This document shows, piece by piece, positions 11,358 to 23,259 of a stretch of DNA of 64,000 nt (position 1 is the stretch's first letter; each line of letters begins with the position of its first letter). Origin of the DNA: Albifimbria verrucaria (taxonomy: Eukaryota; Ascomycota; Sordariomycetes; Hypocreales; Stachybotryaceae); assembly GCA_020081605.1 (NCBI GenBank), contig JAHREC010000013.1, forward strand, positions 372,001-436,000, given 5' to 3'. The translations under genes were made by a program, and so were the position numbers. A model generated the notes under the pieces. The model was given only the letters and a program-made list of their open reading frames with translations. It did not search any database and was not told the DNA's origin.

Positions 11358-13027
11358 CACAATTAAGGGTTGCAATGAATTTTGATAGACAACTATCAAA
11401 GTGTCAATGGGTCTGTCTGGCTTTTATGATGCAGAGTCAATTGGATTCGGATAAATACGGCTCCTTGCAGTTTGAACCAGAATTGGCTGACTGCAACTGA
11501 GACAGCCCAGCCACTGGAAAGCAATAGTTTGAGTCCGATACCCCAATTCATCTGAATGTGGCGCTCTAGCTTATGGCTGAGAATGTATAGTCACTTTCTG
11601 ATCCATTTTTTCCAACTATTGAAAATCAGCTTAGGCTTCATCCAATCAGTGAGAAAACTGGCATGGGTCGAGCATCATATCCCAGCCTAGCCACCATAAC
11701 TAGATTGTTCACCACATGCTCCATTAAGAGAGAGAAAGGCATTTTAGCTTATGAACGAGGAACACAAAACTTCAAGCGTCCAAAATAACCCACTACTTGT
11801 ACATTTAACAAATAAATTGGTGGTGGATGCAATTCATAGCCTAAAGAACAAATATGTTCAGGGTACTCCTTGGTTTACGACTATAGCCCATAAAGTCCAT
11901 TGCCTACCAGCTTGTGGACTATATCCTTGTTATTAAATTTCTCATCGCCGAAATAACCGCAAGCGAGGCAGTTGACATTGGTATTAACTCCTATATTCGC
12001 ACCACTAGATAATCCTCAAATAAATGACACCTTTACTTGCTAAAAGCCCAGCCCCTATCCATATGTGTCTGAGCATGGGTAACATTTGACTAGATTTCAA
12101 GATTTACTGGTTATTCCTCTGGTTTGGCTTATTGTTTTCATCTTGCGACGTGCCCTAATCCTTCTTATACTTTGCAAGCCACTGACCGTTCAATCTAGGA
12201 TCATTAGTTATAGAATGAAGGGGAAGTTCTATGTGACTCCGGCTACGGAGGCCTCGTTTTGGACCACGGAGTTGTGGCAACACTCCATTCCCCACCTCCC
12301 TCTGTAGGTATGAGAGCGGACAATAAGTTAGGCCTTCTCACCTGCATGGTTGTGTATCATGCAACACAGCATTTTGTCCCTCAGAACTTTAGCTGCCGTT
12401 AGTTATCCAATGAACTGCGCCAAGACTACCAGGCAGTATTGAAGTGGCTTAATATGTGAGGAAGAGCATTCTGATCATAAATTCACAATACCATAATTTG
12501 GGAGCATATGACTGGTCACCCAGTTGATGACCTATAGTAGTATCCAAATTGACACCACTGGAGTTGAATAAGGATCCAATTAACATTGGCTTAGAAAATG
12601 ATTGTCCAATATTAGGCCCTGATAATTTAATTATTGGTTAACTACTGGATCTATATGCTATTAACCCTGGGGCTCATTTCGATCCAAAGAGCGTGCTTTC
12701 TAACTGAACATGAAGAAGGAAGAGGTTGGGTGTATTTTTGGAGATGCCGAGGTATAACTATAACCGTTACGTTTCAACACTACGTCTCTTTGAGGTGACC
12801 TATCTTCTTAATTCATTTTTGTGCAAATTCAACTAACACACATAAAATTTCTAGAACTTATTCAATGCAAACACAGTCTTTGAGATGAGCAACACTCTTT
12901 ATATATCAAATCATATTCACTAATCTTGAGTCTGCTAATCTTGCTTTACCAATGGATATTCCTGCAAAGCTTCAAGTTGAAGATTTAGTTCAGCTCAACT
13001 GGCACAAAAACCCTGACAATTAGTCAA
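11358..13027. other. AT-rich gene-poor region
   Basis: About 1.7 kb with high AT content and many stop codons in all frames. Small open frames at 11751-11936 and 12086-12307 show no resemblance to known proteins. It could hold a decayed repeat, but no terminal repeats were found by eye. Confidence 0.45.
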
Positions 13028-14164
13028 TCAAGCCCTGACCAGAGTGAGGCCGTAAGTCGACAGAATCTCGTTGACGGGCTGGAAGTAGGTCGTGCCGCCT
13101 CGAGAGCAGTCACCGGAGCCTCCGGAGGTGACACCCTGGGCCTGAGCGCCAGAGTAGAATGAACCACCAGAGTCACCGGGCTCGGCGCAAACACTTGTCT
13201 GAGTGAGGCCGGTAACACGTCCCTCGGCGTAGTTGACAGTGGCGCCCAGAGCGCGGACTGCACCGCAGAAGACACCGGTGGTGGAACCGGAGCGGCAGAT
13301 GCTAGATCCGACGGCGGCAGCGGTGCTGCCCGACACGGGCAGGTTACCCTGACCGTAGCCGTTGATGTAACCCCTGAGGGTGGTTCCGCTGACAGTGCGG
13401 ACGTAGCTCATGTCTGCGCTGCCAGGAAAACGGAGCCGGAGAAGGTTCCCAGGGATGCACCGCCGGTGGTGGTGGCAGAAGAGCCTACAGTACCACAGTG
13501 GCCAGCTGAGACGAAGCCAGTGGTAACTGCGAAACCGATAGAGCATCGAGCACCTCGGTTGATGAGGTAAGCGTCGCCGCCAGTAACTGTGGCGAAGGTG
13601 CTTGGCATCTCCTGGACTGTCTTGACCTCGAACTCGGACGCAGAGAGCCCGACCTGAGCGGCCAGCTCCTCAGCGTGAGCGGTGCTGCCAGCAAGCGCCT
13701 CCAAGATGAGCTTGTTGGCGGCGATGTCGACGTAGTAAGCAGCAACGCCCACATCGGTGGAGTCAGAGTCGAGTGCCTGGGGTTGCTCGATGTCCAGGTT
13801 GTCAAGTGCCTTCTTTGCCTGCTCAAGCTTGAGAGGCTGTTGGCTACAATGACTGGGGTAGCGCCAGCAGCGGTGACCTTCTCGGCCAAGGCTTCGTCAG
13901 CGACACCGACCTTGAGCGTGGCGCCATCCTCGGCAATCAAGCACCGGCGAAGGCATCACCGGTAGTGCTGCGCAGCTGGTCGATGACTTCGGTGGCCTGC
14001 AACTCAAAGGCAACACGAGCAGTGGCCTGCTCGGCGTCAAGGCCCAAGTCGCGCTTCATGGCAGCCAGGATCTTGGGGTGAAGGCTGGTCGCGGCCTGTG
14101 TAAGGGCACCGTAGGCAACCGGCAGGATGACTGCCAGGACGGCGAGGAATCTAGTGAGCTCCAT
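13028..14164 (-). CDS. Secreted S1E (alpha-lytic/streptogrisin-type) serine protease, three frameshifts
   Basis: Layout: signal peptide (FLAVLAVILPVAYG), an alpha-lytic-protease-type prodomain (about residues 25-185, containing DLGLDAEQATARVAFE and LDNLDIEQPQALDSDSTDVG), then the mature protease. All three catalytic residues are visible: His in VTTGFVSAGHCG, Asp in GSADMSYVRTV, Ser in CAEPGDSGGSFYSG. One-base losses near 13942, 13845 and 13415 break the frame; the first creates a TGA just after DAFAGA. Repaired length is about 379 aa, close to the actinomycete-like chymotrypsin known from Metarhizium. GC content is higher than in the flanks. Such proteases degrade cuticle or other protein outside the cell. 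Origin by transfer from actinobacteria is established for relatives and inferred here. Confidence 0.9.
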
Positions 14165-17044
14165 TTCTAGCGTTTTGAAGGCAAAACGAGATAGAATGTG
14201 TCGTTTGAATTGTAGATTCTAGACAGTAGACAAGATGAGGCTACGCTGCTGTTGCTGCTGCTGCTGCTGTAAACTGTCAGACTGAATGAGAATACGCATA
14301 CATATTTATACTTCTCTCGACCTCTATTATCGTGACGAGCATCATGCTGCTGTTGTCGCTTTCCAAAGAGAACTTCACGCCGCACCAGTTGTCACCATAT
14401 TCCTCCTTCCCAATCGGCCTGACGATGCTACCGCTGATCTTTGTTGTATCAGGAAAGCAGTCCTCAAAAGGCATTTCAGAAGATATCCGTTCAACGATGT
14501 TACAGTAGTATCAATAGAACGATGCTCGAAAGACACCTTGATGACCCCGTACCCGCGATGCGATAGCACATAGCCTAATAGGAAGGAGGAAACGACAAGA
14601 TACGGATCAGATAGCAGGTGTTGATAGATAACATGCTGTAACTATGGGCCAGCATAACTCGGCCAACGACTCACGCCTTTCGTACCCCTTTCAGGTTAGA
14701 TGGATGCTAAGGTCCAGGAAATCGGCTTCAGACCGGCTTTACTTCCAAATTTGGCAAGAGAAATGTAACATCCTGGTCCGTGTTGTTTCTGGTTCATAAG
14801 CCGGGCGATCGACACTCTCAGGCCCGCAAGGATTAGGTCGCCAGCAGTCAACAGTAACAGACAACCTCACAGAATTTTTTATCATCCGCGTTGTGGGTTT
14901 CCAAGTTTCTAGAGAATCTTTCAAATGTTCTGATTGTCGGCAATTGCCCTATGTAATACTCTTATATAGGTGGCCGATAGTAGCATGCATGCCGGTTATA
15001 CTGGCCCAGGAAATCGGAATTGAGTGGAGCCAGGCATCACTTAATCCCGAGATTCATAATGCCGAACGGCCAAGGAACTATCATTCGCCGTAGGTTCACT
15101 CGGCCCTCTTTTTAGGCTAGCATACACATGAATAGACCGAGCATATTAGGAAGGCAGAGCCAGACCACGGAGACATGGAAGTGGGAGAGTACTATATATA
15201 AGGCACGTGGTCGAGAAACGATGAGGATATTAGGAAAGAGGTTTATCGGTACTTAATTTCTCCACGTGTGAGAGGTTAATTGGTGCAGCCAACTTATCAA
15301 TCATTGTAACCCTACTATCTTTTAGCGGCTGACTGGCATTGCACTACTTATAAAACGACTTCTATTCGTCAACTATCTTTTAACCTCCTTCTACATCTCA
15401 GCATTATAATACTCTGCCGGAAACATCATTCCGCTCAATGTCACCGAGTAGTAAGGATGCCCTAATTTACTGCATCTCACTGCTGGAACTTCCCTAATAG
15501 GCTAGTGAAAGTATGCGAGTTCGCAGTATATTCATTTTAGTAGTCAGTTGTCATGAGTGCTTCAGATTAGTAGGGGCGCTCGTTACGTATGGAACTCTCA
15601 TGTAGTTTTACAGGGTATCCGTGTGAGTAATAAAAGTATCTAGCTTACTAGTTATAATTTGGGAAGACATTAACCATATGAGATTGCTCGCTGAAGTAGT
15701 TTTACCAGCGTGGCGTATGGGTGAATTGCATATGTTCATGAACAAGACGACCAGAAGCTTGGAGGCGTTTCAGGTAGGCATTCTAAGTTGAAGGGATTTT
15801 ACAATAAAATGTGCCCGGTAGGACCACAATTTCAGAATATCTGCGAATCTCATCAAGCTGACCGATTTTATCCGCATCTCCACCTGACGTTCTTCAAATC
15901 TTCAGTTCTATATATTACAATTGTGTAGTCGAATGATCAACTGTGAGACTCTTATAACCTTTGTAAAGTGTTAGTTTCATATAATGAAACCTATTTTGCG
16001 CATTCAACACATAGACTGTTTTCAATCCGTAGAAGACTTTTTAGATTGTAGCTAGAGTATATGAATAGACCAAACTCTGTAGCTAATGCATTAAAAAATA
16101 ACACCAGACCTCCTTTCAATGTTCTACAATGTATACAGGACATTGAGTGATTAACAACTTGACGAAAAACGCGAATTTCGCAGACCACCTTAGCTGCAGA
16201 AAGTTAAACGTAATATCATGCAAGATAATCTGTAGGGTAAAAAAACGGTACAATTCGAACCGTGAGACTGTTTGTTTGAGGCTTCGTAAAACAACGCCAA
16301 TGGAGGAATAAATCACCGTGATCACTTGTTTCTCAACATGGATATAAGATAGGAATTAGAGGAATGAATGTATAAGAATAGATGAGATATGCCTACCTGT
16401 CCCCTTCCATAAGGTTTGGCAGATTGCGATGTTTGTATCCTTGACAAACATGGTAGGAGAACAAGTCTAGGGTAGCTGGAATTTAAACGCTGCCCAACAC
16501 AATAGTAGGTGAAGGCCAAGCTCGTATTCTAGCTCCTATCTGCAACGAGATAAAACACCCTCTCCCCTTGTCCCACCTGCCCAGTAGCTTAAAGTTACAT
16601 CTTTCAGCAGGCCGCAAGAGGCGGTACTTGATTACTTGTTCTTCGTCCATTGGCTATTTCTTCTTGTTCTCGTGTGGGTGGGTCTTGCGGGTATAGATTG
16701 GGAAGGCCCTATTAACTTGTAATTGACAGGTAGGCGGACAGTGAATAGCTGCGAAACAAAGGGCTCAGATGAAGCTAGTTGCCTCTTAAACACCGCAATT
16801 ACTCATCAACGAAGCAAATCTGCTCACTTCATTACACAAGAAGGAAGAGGGCTGCCCCTTCACAACAGCACGTACGTCACCCAAGCCATCGCGGCTATAT
16901 TGAAATACCTGAGCATCCATTTATTTCAATTTCTCATGCGACCTTCAGACCACACGGGATTGAGGTAATTAGGCCAAATGCAAGAACGAGACGACCAGCT
17001 GAATGTGCTCCATCCAGGCTTAATTTAAGGTCAGGTACCAACCA
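14165..17044. other. Long gene-poor region
   Basis: Nearly 2.9 kb without a supportable gene. A TATATATAAGG box with a CACGTGG (E-box-like) motif sits near 15193-15212, followed by a pyrimidine-rich stretch and an ATG at about 15438, which looks like a fungal promoter and leader. The open frame after that ATG is only 19 codons. If a gene is here it is either spliced in a way I cannot see or broken. Confidence 0.4.
14245..14271. repeat. CTG/CAG trinucleotide repeat
   Basis: A short run of CTG with one TTG interruption lies about 80 bp upstream of the S1E protease start codon, probably in its 5' UTR or promoter. It is a simple microsatellite and may vary in length between strains. Confidence 0.8.
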
Positions 17045-19727
17045 TCATGACCCTTCGAATAGATCTTCAACTGCCTCCACAAGGTTGTCGATTGAGGCCC
17101 CAGTCTCATCCTCTAACCAGTCCTGAGCTTTCTGAACCAACATATCCCATGCGTCCTTCTCACTGGCCAATTTCTTCTTCAGGTAAACCACTGCGCAGAT
17201 GGTAGCAAGGATGTCTGCTGTATTGCTTGTGGTTGTTGGGAGATTGCAATTTCCAGCCTGCTGCTCAGTTACTCAATGATTGCTTCAAGTTCGCTCGTCC
17301 ATGTCCAACTGCCGGTAAAGGTTTGCAATTGAACTAATTGCAAGAACGGTCCAGACGATCTGCGCTCTAAATGTAAAGCTGCAGTGACATCAACAGGACC
17401 AGGAGGGTATAGCCATCGTATAAGCCAAATCCCATGTCCTCATCCGAGTCTTCCTCAGAGCAGTCTATGAAAGCCCCTTGATGGGTCACTAATGCACCAT
17501 ATTGAGAACTGTATGTAGAGGTCTCTTGTACTCCCTCACTTGGGATGTTTCTATCTTGAGGCAGTCCGGACAGTGGGTCTGTCCCTCGGGAGACATCCAT
17601 ATCCAGATGCTCGATTGCCAATTCAGCGTCTTTCTCCCCTTTTGATCAGTCTGAACGGCGACGAACGAAGTCCATTTGCCAGCGACTTGGTAGGCTAATC
17701 CAAGACTGACTCCTTCGCGCTCAACCATACTAGGAAAATGGTTGCCGTATATCTCTTTCAACAACCTTCCGTCTGTAGCTTTAGCGTTAAAGATCCATCC
17801 TCTCCCTCTTCAAGTTCTTTGATGACGTTGCGAGCTGCAAGTCGGTGGATAGTCATGTTTTCTTGATTGACAATGGTTATTGGAATTTCAAGTTCCAAAG
17901 GACCATGAGTTGATGTTGCCTGGAGGAGGACTGATCGAGGCTGCCAATTTGAAGGACACTCCGATAATAGCATATATACCGTTGCCCTACTAAATGGAAA
18001 CAGTGAAGCGATGTTGAATGGTGTCTGCAAACACCGCGGAGCACAGATTGTAGGCGGACAATCGTAATTAAATTCATCGGATGACGAATGTTCTCTGGTA
18101 GTGTCCTCATAACTGTCTTTGATTGTAGTGTCGAATAGTGAAACCGGAGGTCGAGTCTCTTGGGCCTCTCCAAAGCCGGTTGTTTTCGAATATATCTGAA
18201 GAGTATGTAGATCAAAGGTGTCTGGGTTCTCAACGAGTTCGAATTCATGAAATTCTTCGTCGACGACACTATCTTCTGACTGCTTGTACTTAATTTTGAG
18301 AGCATAGTCCCTTACGTGTGGTGTAAGAGCTCCCTTAAGCATTCGGACCACCTTGTTATCCATGTTTTCATTATCACCCACAGTCTGCGAAAAGCCATTC
18401 CCAGCCCTTGCAACCCCTTCAATCAGGGCATGACTAACCCTAGCACCGACTCCGAGACTAAAAACCCGGATGCGCCCGTCACTCTTCGCCACATTTTCAT
18501 TGATTAGGTGGAATAGCTCGTCTTGATGCCAGATCTCGCCGTCTGTGAGAATGAAGAGCTCAAGGTTCATGTCGGGATATCGACGTTGGAATGTCTCCTC
18601 GACAGGAGCATACAACTCTGTGCCCCCATAATCGGCTTGGAAAGATTGTATATATTCCAAAGAACGCTCCAAAGACTTCGCGTTGTATGATTCCGACCGT
18701 TCCCACAGGAATTCATGTTTGGATCCAAAGCTGCAGATATTGAATTTAAGACCAAGTGGAAGCGACTTGAGGAAAATTTTCAAGGCCGTTATCAGCCCAG
18801 GCATTTTGCCACTCATACTTCCACTTCTATCGCACACGAAAACTATCTCCGGCTTTTCATTCGGAGTTTGAAACTTAGGAACAAAAGTCGTCATTAGGGC
18901 ATACTGATCTGGTAAGCTTGGATGAGTCTCAAGAATTGCGGTCGGGTTCCCAATGTTAGTTGCAGTGATATTAATAACAATATCATCTTTAAGCTGAGTA
19001 TAATTTAGTGAGAGATTGGCAGAGGCTTTCCGAAGCAAAGGCTCTGCAACCGGATCGATGGATGTTGTTCCGATACTAACAGAAAGAGGATGTGAAGGCG
19101 ACTGAATTGACTTGACTGTACTTCCTTCAGGCATCTCAACATCTAAAACCATAGACGTGATTCCACTTCCCTCAGCAATGAAATTGGAATCTTCCTCATT
19201 TTTCAGAGAAGACTGGCCAGCCGAGTATCGGGGTGCAATGCTAGTTGGCACGGTGAAACGCAACCCATCCACTTCAGCATCATGTTTAAGCTCTCCAAGA
19301 TATGAAATAGTGATCCTGACTGTGTTGCCTGCTGGAATATTCCCAATAGTGGTAGCAAAAACGTCTGAGGCCTCATGGGACTGTCGCAACAGGCTGGCCA
19401 TCTTGCCATGCTCGACAGCTGCATCAAAATCGGCTTGAGCAGATACACGCTCCTTCACAATGCCTTTGATGATACTTTCGCCAATGGAACAGGCGAAGGA
19501 GACCACTGAAGCACCATCATATAAAGGAAACATATAGCGAACTTGGTCCAAAGCAGAATGGCTTGGGTTGCTAAAGGTCTGGGTCAAGGTCGTATGAGAA
19601 ACACTACCCAAAATATGAGCGTATATTCTAAACTCGACCTGGGGAGAAATCTAGGTTGAGTATCGACAGTAACATAACAACCCGAGCAAGGAGGTAGCTC
19701 CTCAGGAAGGTTTGATTCATCGCTCAT
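17045..19727 (-). CDS. VIT and von Willebrand A domain protein, several frameshifts
   Basis: The largest intact block (19611-17758) has a VIT domain (YMFPLYDGASVVSFACSIG, ISYLGELKHDAEVDGLRFTVP) and then a vWA domain with the MIDAS motif (VFVCDRSGSMSGKM) and GGTELYAPVEE / LFILTDGEIW. The true start is ATG 19727 (MSDESNLPEELPP), joined to the rest after a one-base loss near 19617. Downstream the coding continues through shifts near 17760, 17635 and about 17265 to the conserved C-terminus (TGSWTWTSELEAI, DILATICAVVYLKKKL) and stops at 17045. Repaired length is about 894 aa, as in other fungal members. VIT/vWA proteins (VWA5A/PARP4 relatives) act as cytosolic scaffolds; the precise function is unknown. 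No intron is needed. Confidence 0.88.
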
Positions 19728-19941
19728 CTTCGCTGAAGTGTGGCCCGAAGGAACAATTGTCAATAATGCTGCACTGGAGAGTACATTGATTGACAATGCC
19801 ACAATTGCCCTGAGACAGTTGTACACAGAGAACGTCTATTAAGAAGAGTCAAAGGTCTGAAATTTAACCTCACATACAAAAAGTCGACAAAGTGTTACTA
19901 CACAAACTTGATGGCTTTACAACCAAAGCGGGGAATTTATG

Positions 19942-20518
19942 CTAACAGGTCATACAACAATCGTTATCGAATGCTGTTGGCCACTGAGTCACACTCCTGT
20001 CAGCTGCTGCGACGAGCCAACATAAGGTAGCATTGGCAAACTTATTACGAAATGAGGACAAGGATTCTTCAAGTTCAGTGAGAGTAAGCCTTGAAGAAAT
20101 CGAAACCATAATGGCATACTGCGTAATAACTATTGTAACCTGATTGTCCCTCGCAGGACGTATTGATAGAATCTTTCCATCCTTTGTAGAATATCTTCCC
20201 ATTAGCAGGATACCTCCTTCTTTGCGCAGAGAACAAAAGTTTGTAGCCGAGCCACAATGCTGACAGTGAAGTCCTTTGGAGGGCACAAAATGCTGACGAG
20301 GTGTACCCAGTGGATCAATGGGGGCCAACACATAACACTGATCGCCAACTGCGGGCGGTGCGTGTGACTGTATCATACAGAAATGTTCGAGCCTTGTTCC
20401 GCCCCTTAACATCCCGGTTAGACCCACTCGAACCAGCAAAATAGGCTGTAGGAGCGAGGCAGACTACCATCCTGGCGAAAAATACTACAGCAAAGGCCAC
20501 CCAGGATGAAAAACACAT
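19942..20518 (-). CDS. Putative secreted cysteine-containing protein
   Basis: ATG 20518 begins a strong signal peptide (WVAFAVVFFARMVVCLAP). After about 35-45 residues the frame must shift by one base (GGGG run near 20402) to enter the long frame LEHFCMIQSHAPPAVGDQCY, HCQHCGSATNFCSLRKEGG and GRYSTKDGKILSIRPARDN. It ends at 19942 with a DNDCCMTC tail. At least ten cysteines are present. I recognise no family. A secreted protein is inferred from the leader and cysteines. An alternative is that the leader and the downstream frame are unrelated. Confidence 0.5.
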
Positions 20519-21841
20519 CAGTCTGTTCCCTCCTGGATCCGCCTTTGATACCGCTGCTTAAATAGCGGTTATACATTCCCACTGCAACCAGCGATGAGTT
20601 CTTGTCAATTTTATCTTGACTGAACTTGGTTACCCAGTGTGAATATACTTTATCAAATTTATTTGTCTGACCCTCAATAATGGCCAAAGTTGATGGCGAA
20701 TCTTTAAATGTTCAGCCTAGCCCCAGGCCGGCTTCCGACGGTGTCTGACCAGGCCCGTCGGGTATAAACAGGATTCTCACTGGCCAGGGTGCTGCCATTT
20801 CCCCCATCATACTCCTTTACACGGCTTCAATTCCTTTCACTCCGTTCTACTAGGTGTTGAGTCTCGATGGGAGTTCCCTTTCGACCGTCTCATTGGCGAC
20901 ATTGCGATACTATCTGCCCGCTACTTTCACTGGCGAATCGCGGGTATCCCATACTCTGTAGCTATTGCGCTCCCTGGTTCCACCGGCTCAGTCGTCTGAG
21001 ACAGCCGTGTTGAGAGGGGCACAGTGGCCGGCTTCGTGTGGCGTCCAAGCAACTAACGGCATTGCTTCATCTGTTGGGTCATGCTTCTAGCCATTGTTGA
21101 TTTTGGAACAAGCGAATTGTTGAGGAGAGCCATTGTCTATGGCGTTGCCGCAGGGTTTTGATTGTCGGGTATGGTGTGGCGCCCGAGTCGACAAAGAAGT
21201 GGGCTTACGAACATATCAAGGCTCACATACTCTAAATGATCTTAGACGAGCTGCTCCAAGCCAATGGGAGAGTATACACCGGACATCGCCGAAGAAGTGA
21301 AGAATGATGAGCTATGTTCTGCAGTATTTCCATTTCATGTTTAGTGATCTCTGAACTTCGGTATCATCTACTATATACGTTACAGCAGGAGTTTGGAGGA
21401 CGTGATGTGTTTGAACCCATTCGATTGTTTTCTGAGAACAGAAGTCTCAAACAAAGAACTCATTATGCATCACGCAGTAAGAACCGAGTTTTTATGTCAT
21501 TGTGCTGCGATGCGTATTACTTGAATGAAGGCCGCTCTTGAAACTAAGCTTTGTGCCTCTTATTCATTGAACTTACAACAAACAAAATCGCCTTGTCTTT
21601 CTTAGTATTTATAGAATAAGGGATCAATGTTAAAACACAAATATAGAATTCTCATGAAATTTTCTAATGGATTGGCAGTATTAAAACATCGTCGTCCCCT
21701 ATAATATTTGGAAACATTCAACTTAATGAGTAACAATTGTCAACAGAAGCCTTCAGAGCGAACGACCAAGTCCCAAATCTCACTTCCATTTCAAGAGAAC
21801 ACTGTTGCCACGTTTTACAATAAAAACAAAACGCAGAGAAT
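20519..21841. other. Intergenic region with a GC-richer island
   Basis: The part from about 20720 to 21250 is clearly richer in G and C than its flanks and has coding-like texture. All frames are interrupted, and no protein family could be named with confidence. It may be a gene relic. The small frame at 21314-21541 shows no family resemblance. Confidence 0.4.
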
Positions 21842-22150
21842 ATGGGTTACATTACCAAGACCTTCTCCATTTGGACAAAATCCACATTTGTCGCTACCGT
21901 TTTGCTGATGATTCTTTCTGTCTCCGTTGCCCCTCAACTTCTCAGAAATGGCAATGATGGAGTTTCTTTATTTTGCGAGTTCTTGGCCTTGTTTGTGGGA
22001 GTTGCTGCATTTGTCAGCTTTACTCTTGCCACTATTTTTTACGGCATACCTCTTGCTCTTATTTTCTGGGCATTTATATTTGGTAATTTAGTCCTTTTCT
22101 TGGCTCTCATAGTTAGCTGTGCTGGCGTTTACAGTTTTATGTTCTCCTGA
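21842..22150 (+). CDS. Small hydrophobic membrane protein (102 aa)
   Basis: An uninterrupted frame from ATG 21842 with A-rich upstream sequence. It encodes about three hydrophobic spans: roughly residues 17-33 (VATVLLMILSVSVAP), 42-70 (FLALFVGVAAFVSFTLATIF) and 72-98 (LALIFWAFIFGNLVLFLAL). A polar GNDG segment lies between the first two. No signal peptidase site is obvious. No family is recognised. The intact frame and consistent hydrophobicity pattern support a real protein, but expression evidence is needed. Confidence 0.5.
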   Translation: MGYITKTFSIWTKSTFVATVLLMILSVSVAPQLLRNGNDGVSLFCEFLALFVGVAAFVSFTLATIFYGIPLALIFWAFIFGNLVLFLALIVSCAGVYSFMFS

Positions 22151-23259
22151 TTGATTTATTTGAAATGTAAAGACTAGACCACTCACCAGAGCATACGCAT
22201 TACGGACGTTGAGGGTCTGAGCGACGTAGCATATCGGATCAATACACGAATGAAAACCTAGATAAATTAGGAACCGACGTGAGTACCATTGAAACCAGTG
22301 TTTCAAGTCACCTCTCTCAACCTAGCTGACCATGATAATTGCTTTTTCCAAGGCAATTACTGACATGAACAAGGATCTTAGATATTAAGATATTATGTTG
22401 GGCATGGGCTAACAAAGGGAATACAGCATTTTGTTTTACCTATCCTAGATTAGCTTACTTTGTGCTACCCTTCTTACGGTTATAAGACTTTAGACTGCCT
22501 GGCCTGTTAGGGAGGGAGAAGCAAGCATCTTTTATCCTTATTTATGAATATAATTCTTTGCTTCCTACCTTATGATTTTACGAAGCATCAATATATTAGA
22601 TAATACATAATGCTTGATTTCAGCTACCATCTTCTGTGATGTCATCGATCTACTCTTAAGAGAAACTGGCCTTATGACTTGGGGTGAGGCGTTGTTTTGC
22701 CCCAATAAAATAATCTTTAGCTTCATACCCTCAAATATCATACCTGACGGCGTTACCCTGTTGAGGAAGGGACATTTGCTGAACTATCCTATATGAATAT
22801 CACGTTAGGCCTCGCAGGTTCAAATGTCAGACTTCGTGCGATCGGACACTTGGAGCAGATGGGCCACGAAATGATGAGACAATCTACCAAGCCTACCATT
22901 GGATCAGCACCTTTGCTTGAAACATGTCGCGGACCATGACACACAATGGAAAGTTCTTTGACAAAATAACTTAGCAAGGTCACACAAAGTAGCGTCTGTA
23001 TCGTAATATCCGAAGCCCGAGGCCTGCCAATACAGAGAATCATTCAAGTGCAACACAAGGATACGTAGACTAGGGCCTGGCACTAATAGCACACATACAT
23101 ATGCAAGTTTCAAATCAAGTAGGCACAAGGAATAAGGCTAGCGACTCAGAAATGTTACCTAACTTCCATTATCATCTATAAATTGCTGATCCCCAATGGG
23201 CCTTACATCATATGTAGCTCAACCACTAATCAAAGAATCTACCTCGTACGATTCTCATA
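22151..23259. other. AT-rich intergenic region upstream of the P450
   Basis: About 1.1 kb with no supportable coding region. It holds the 3' flank of the small membrane protein gene and the promoter of the P450. Confidence 0.45.

Noticed and set aside
16779..17126. 115-codon plus-strand frame
   Set aside because: Its 3' part overlaps, in antisense, the conserved C-terminus of the VIT/vWA gene; a shadow.
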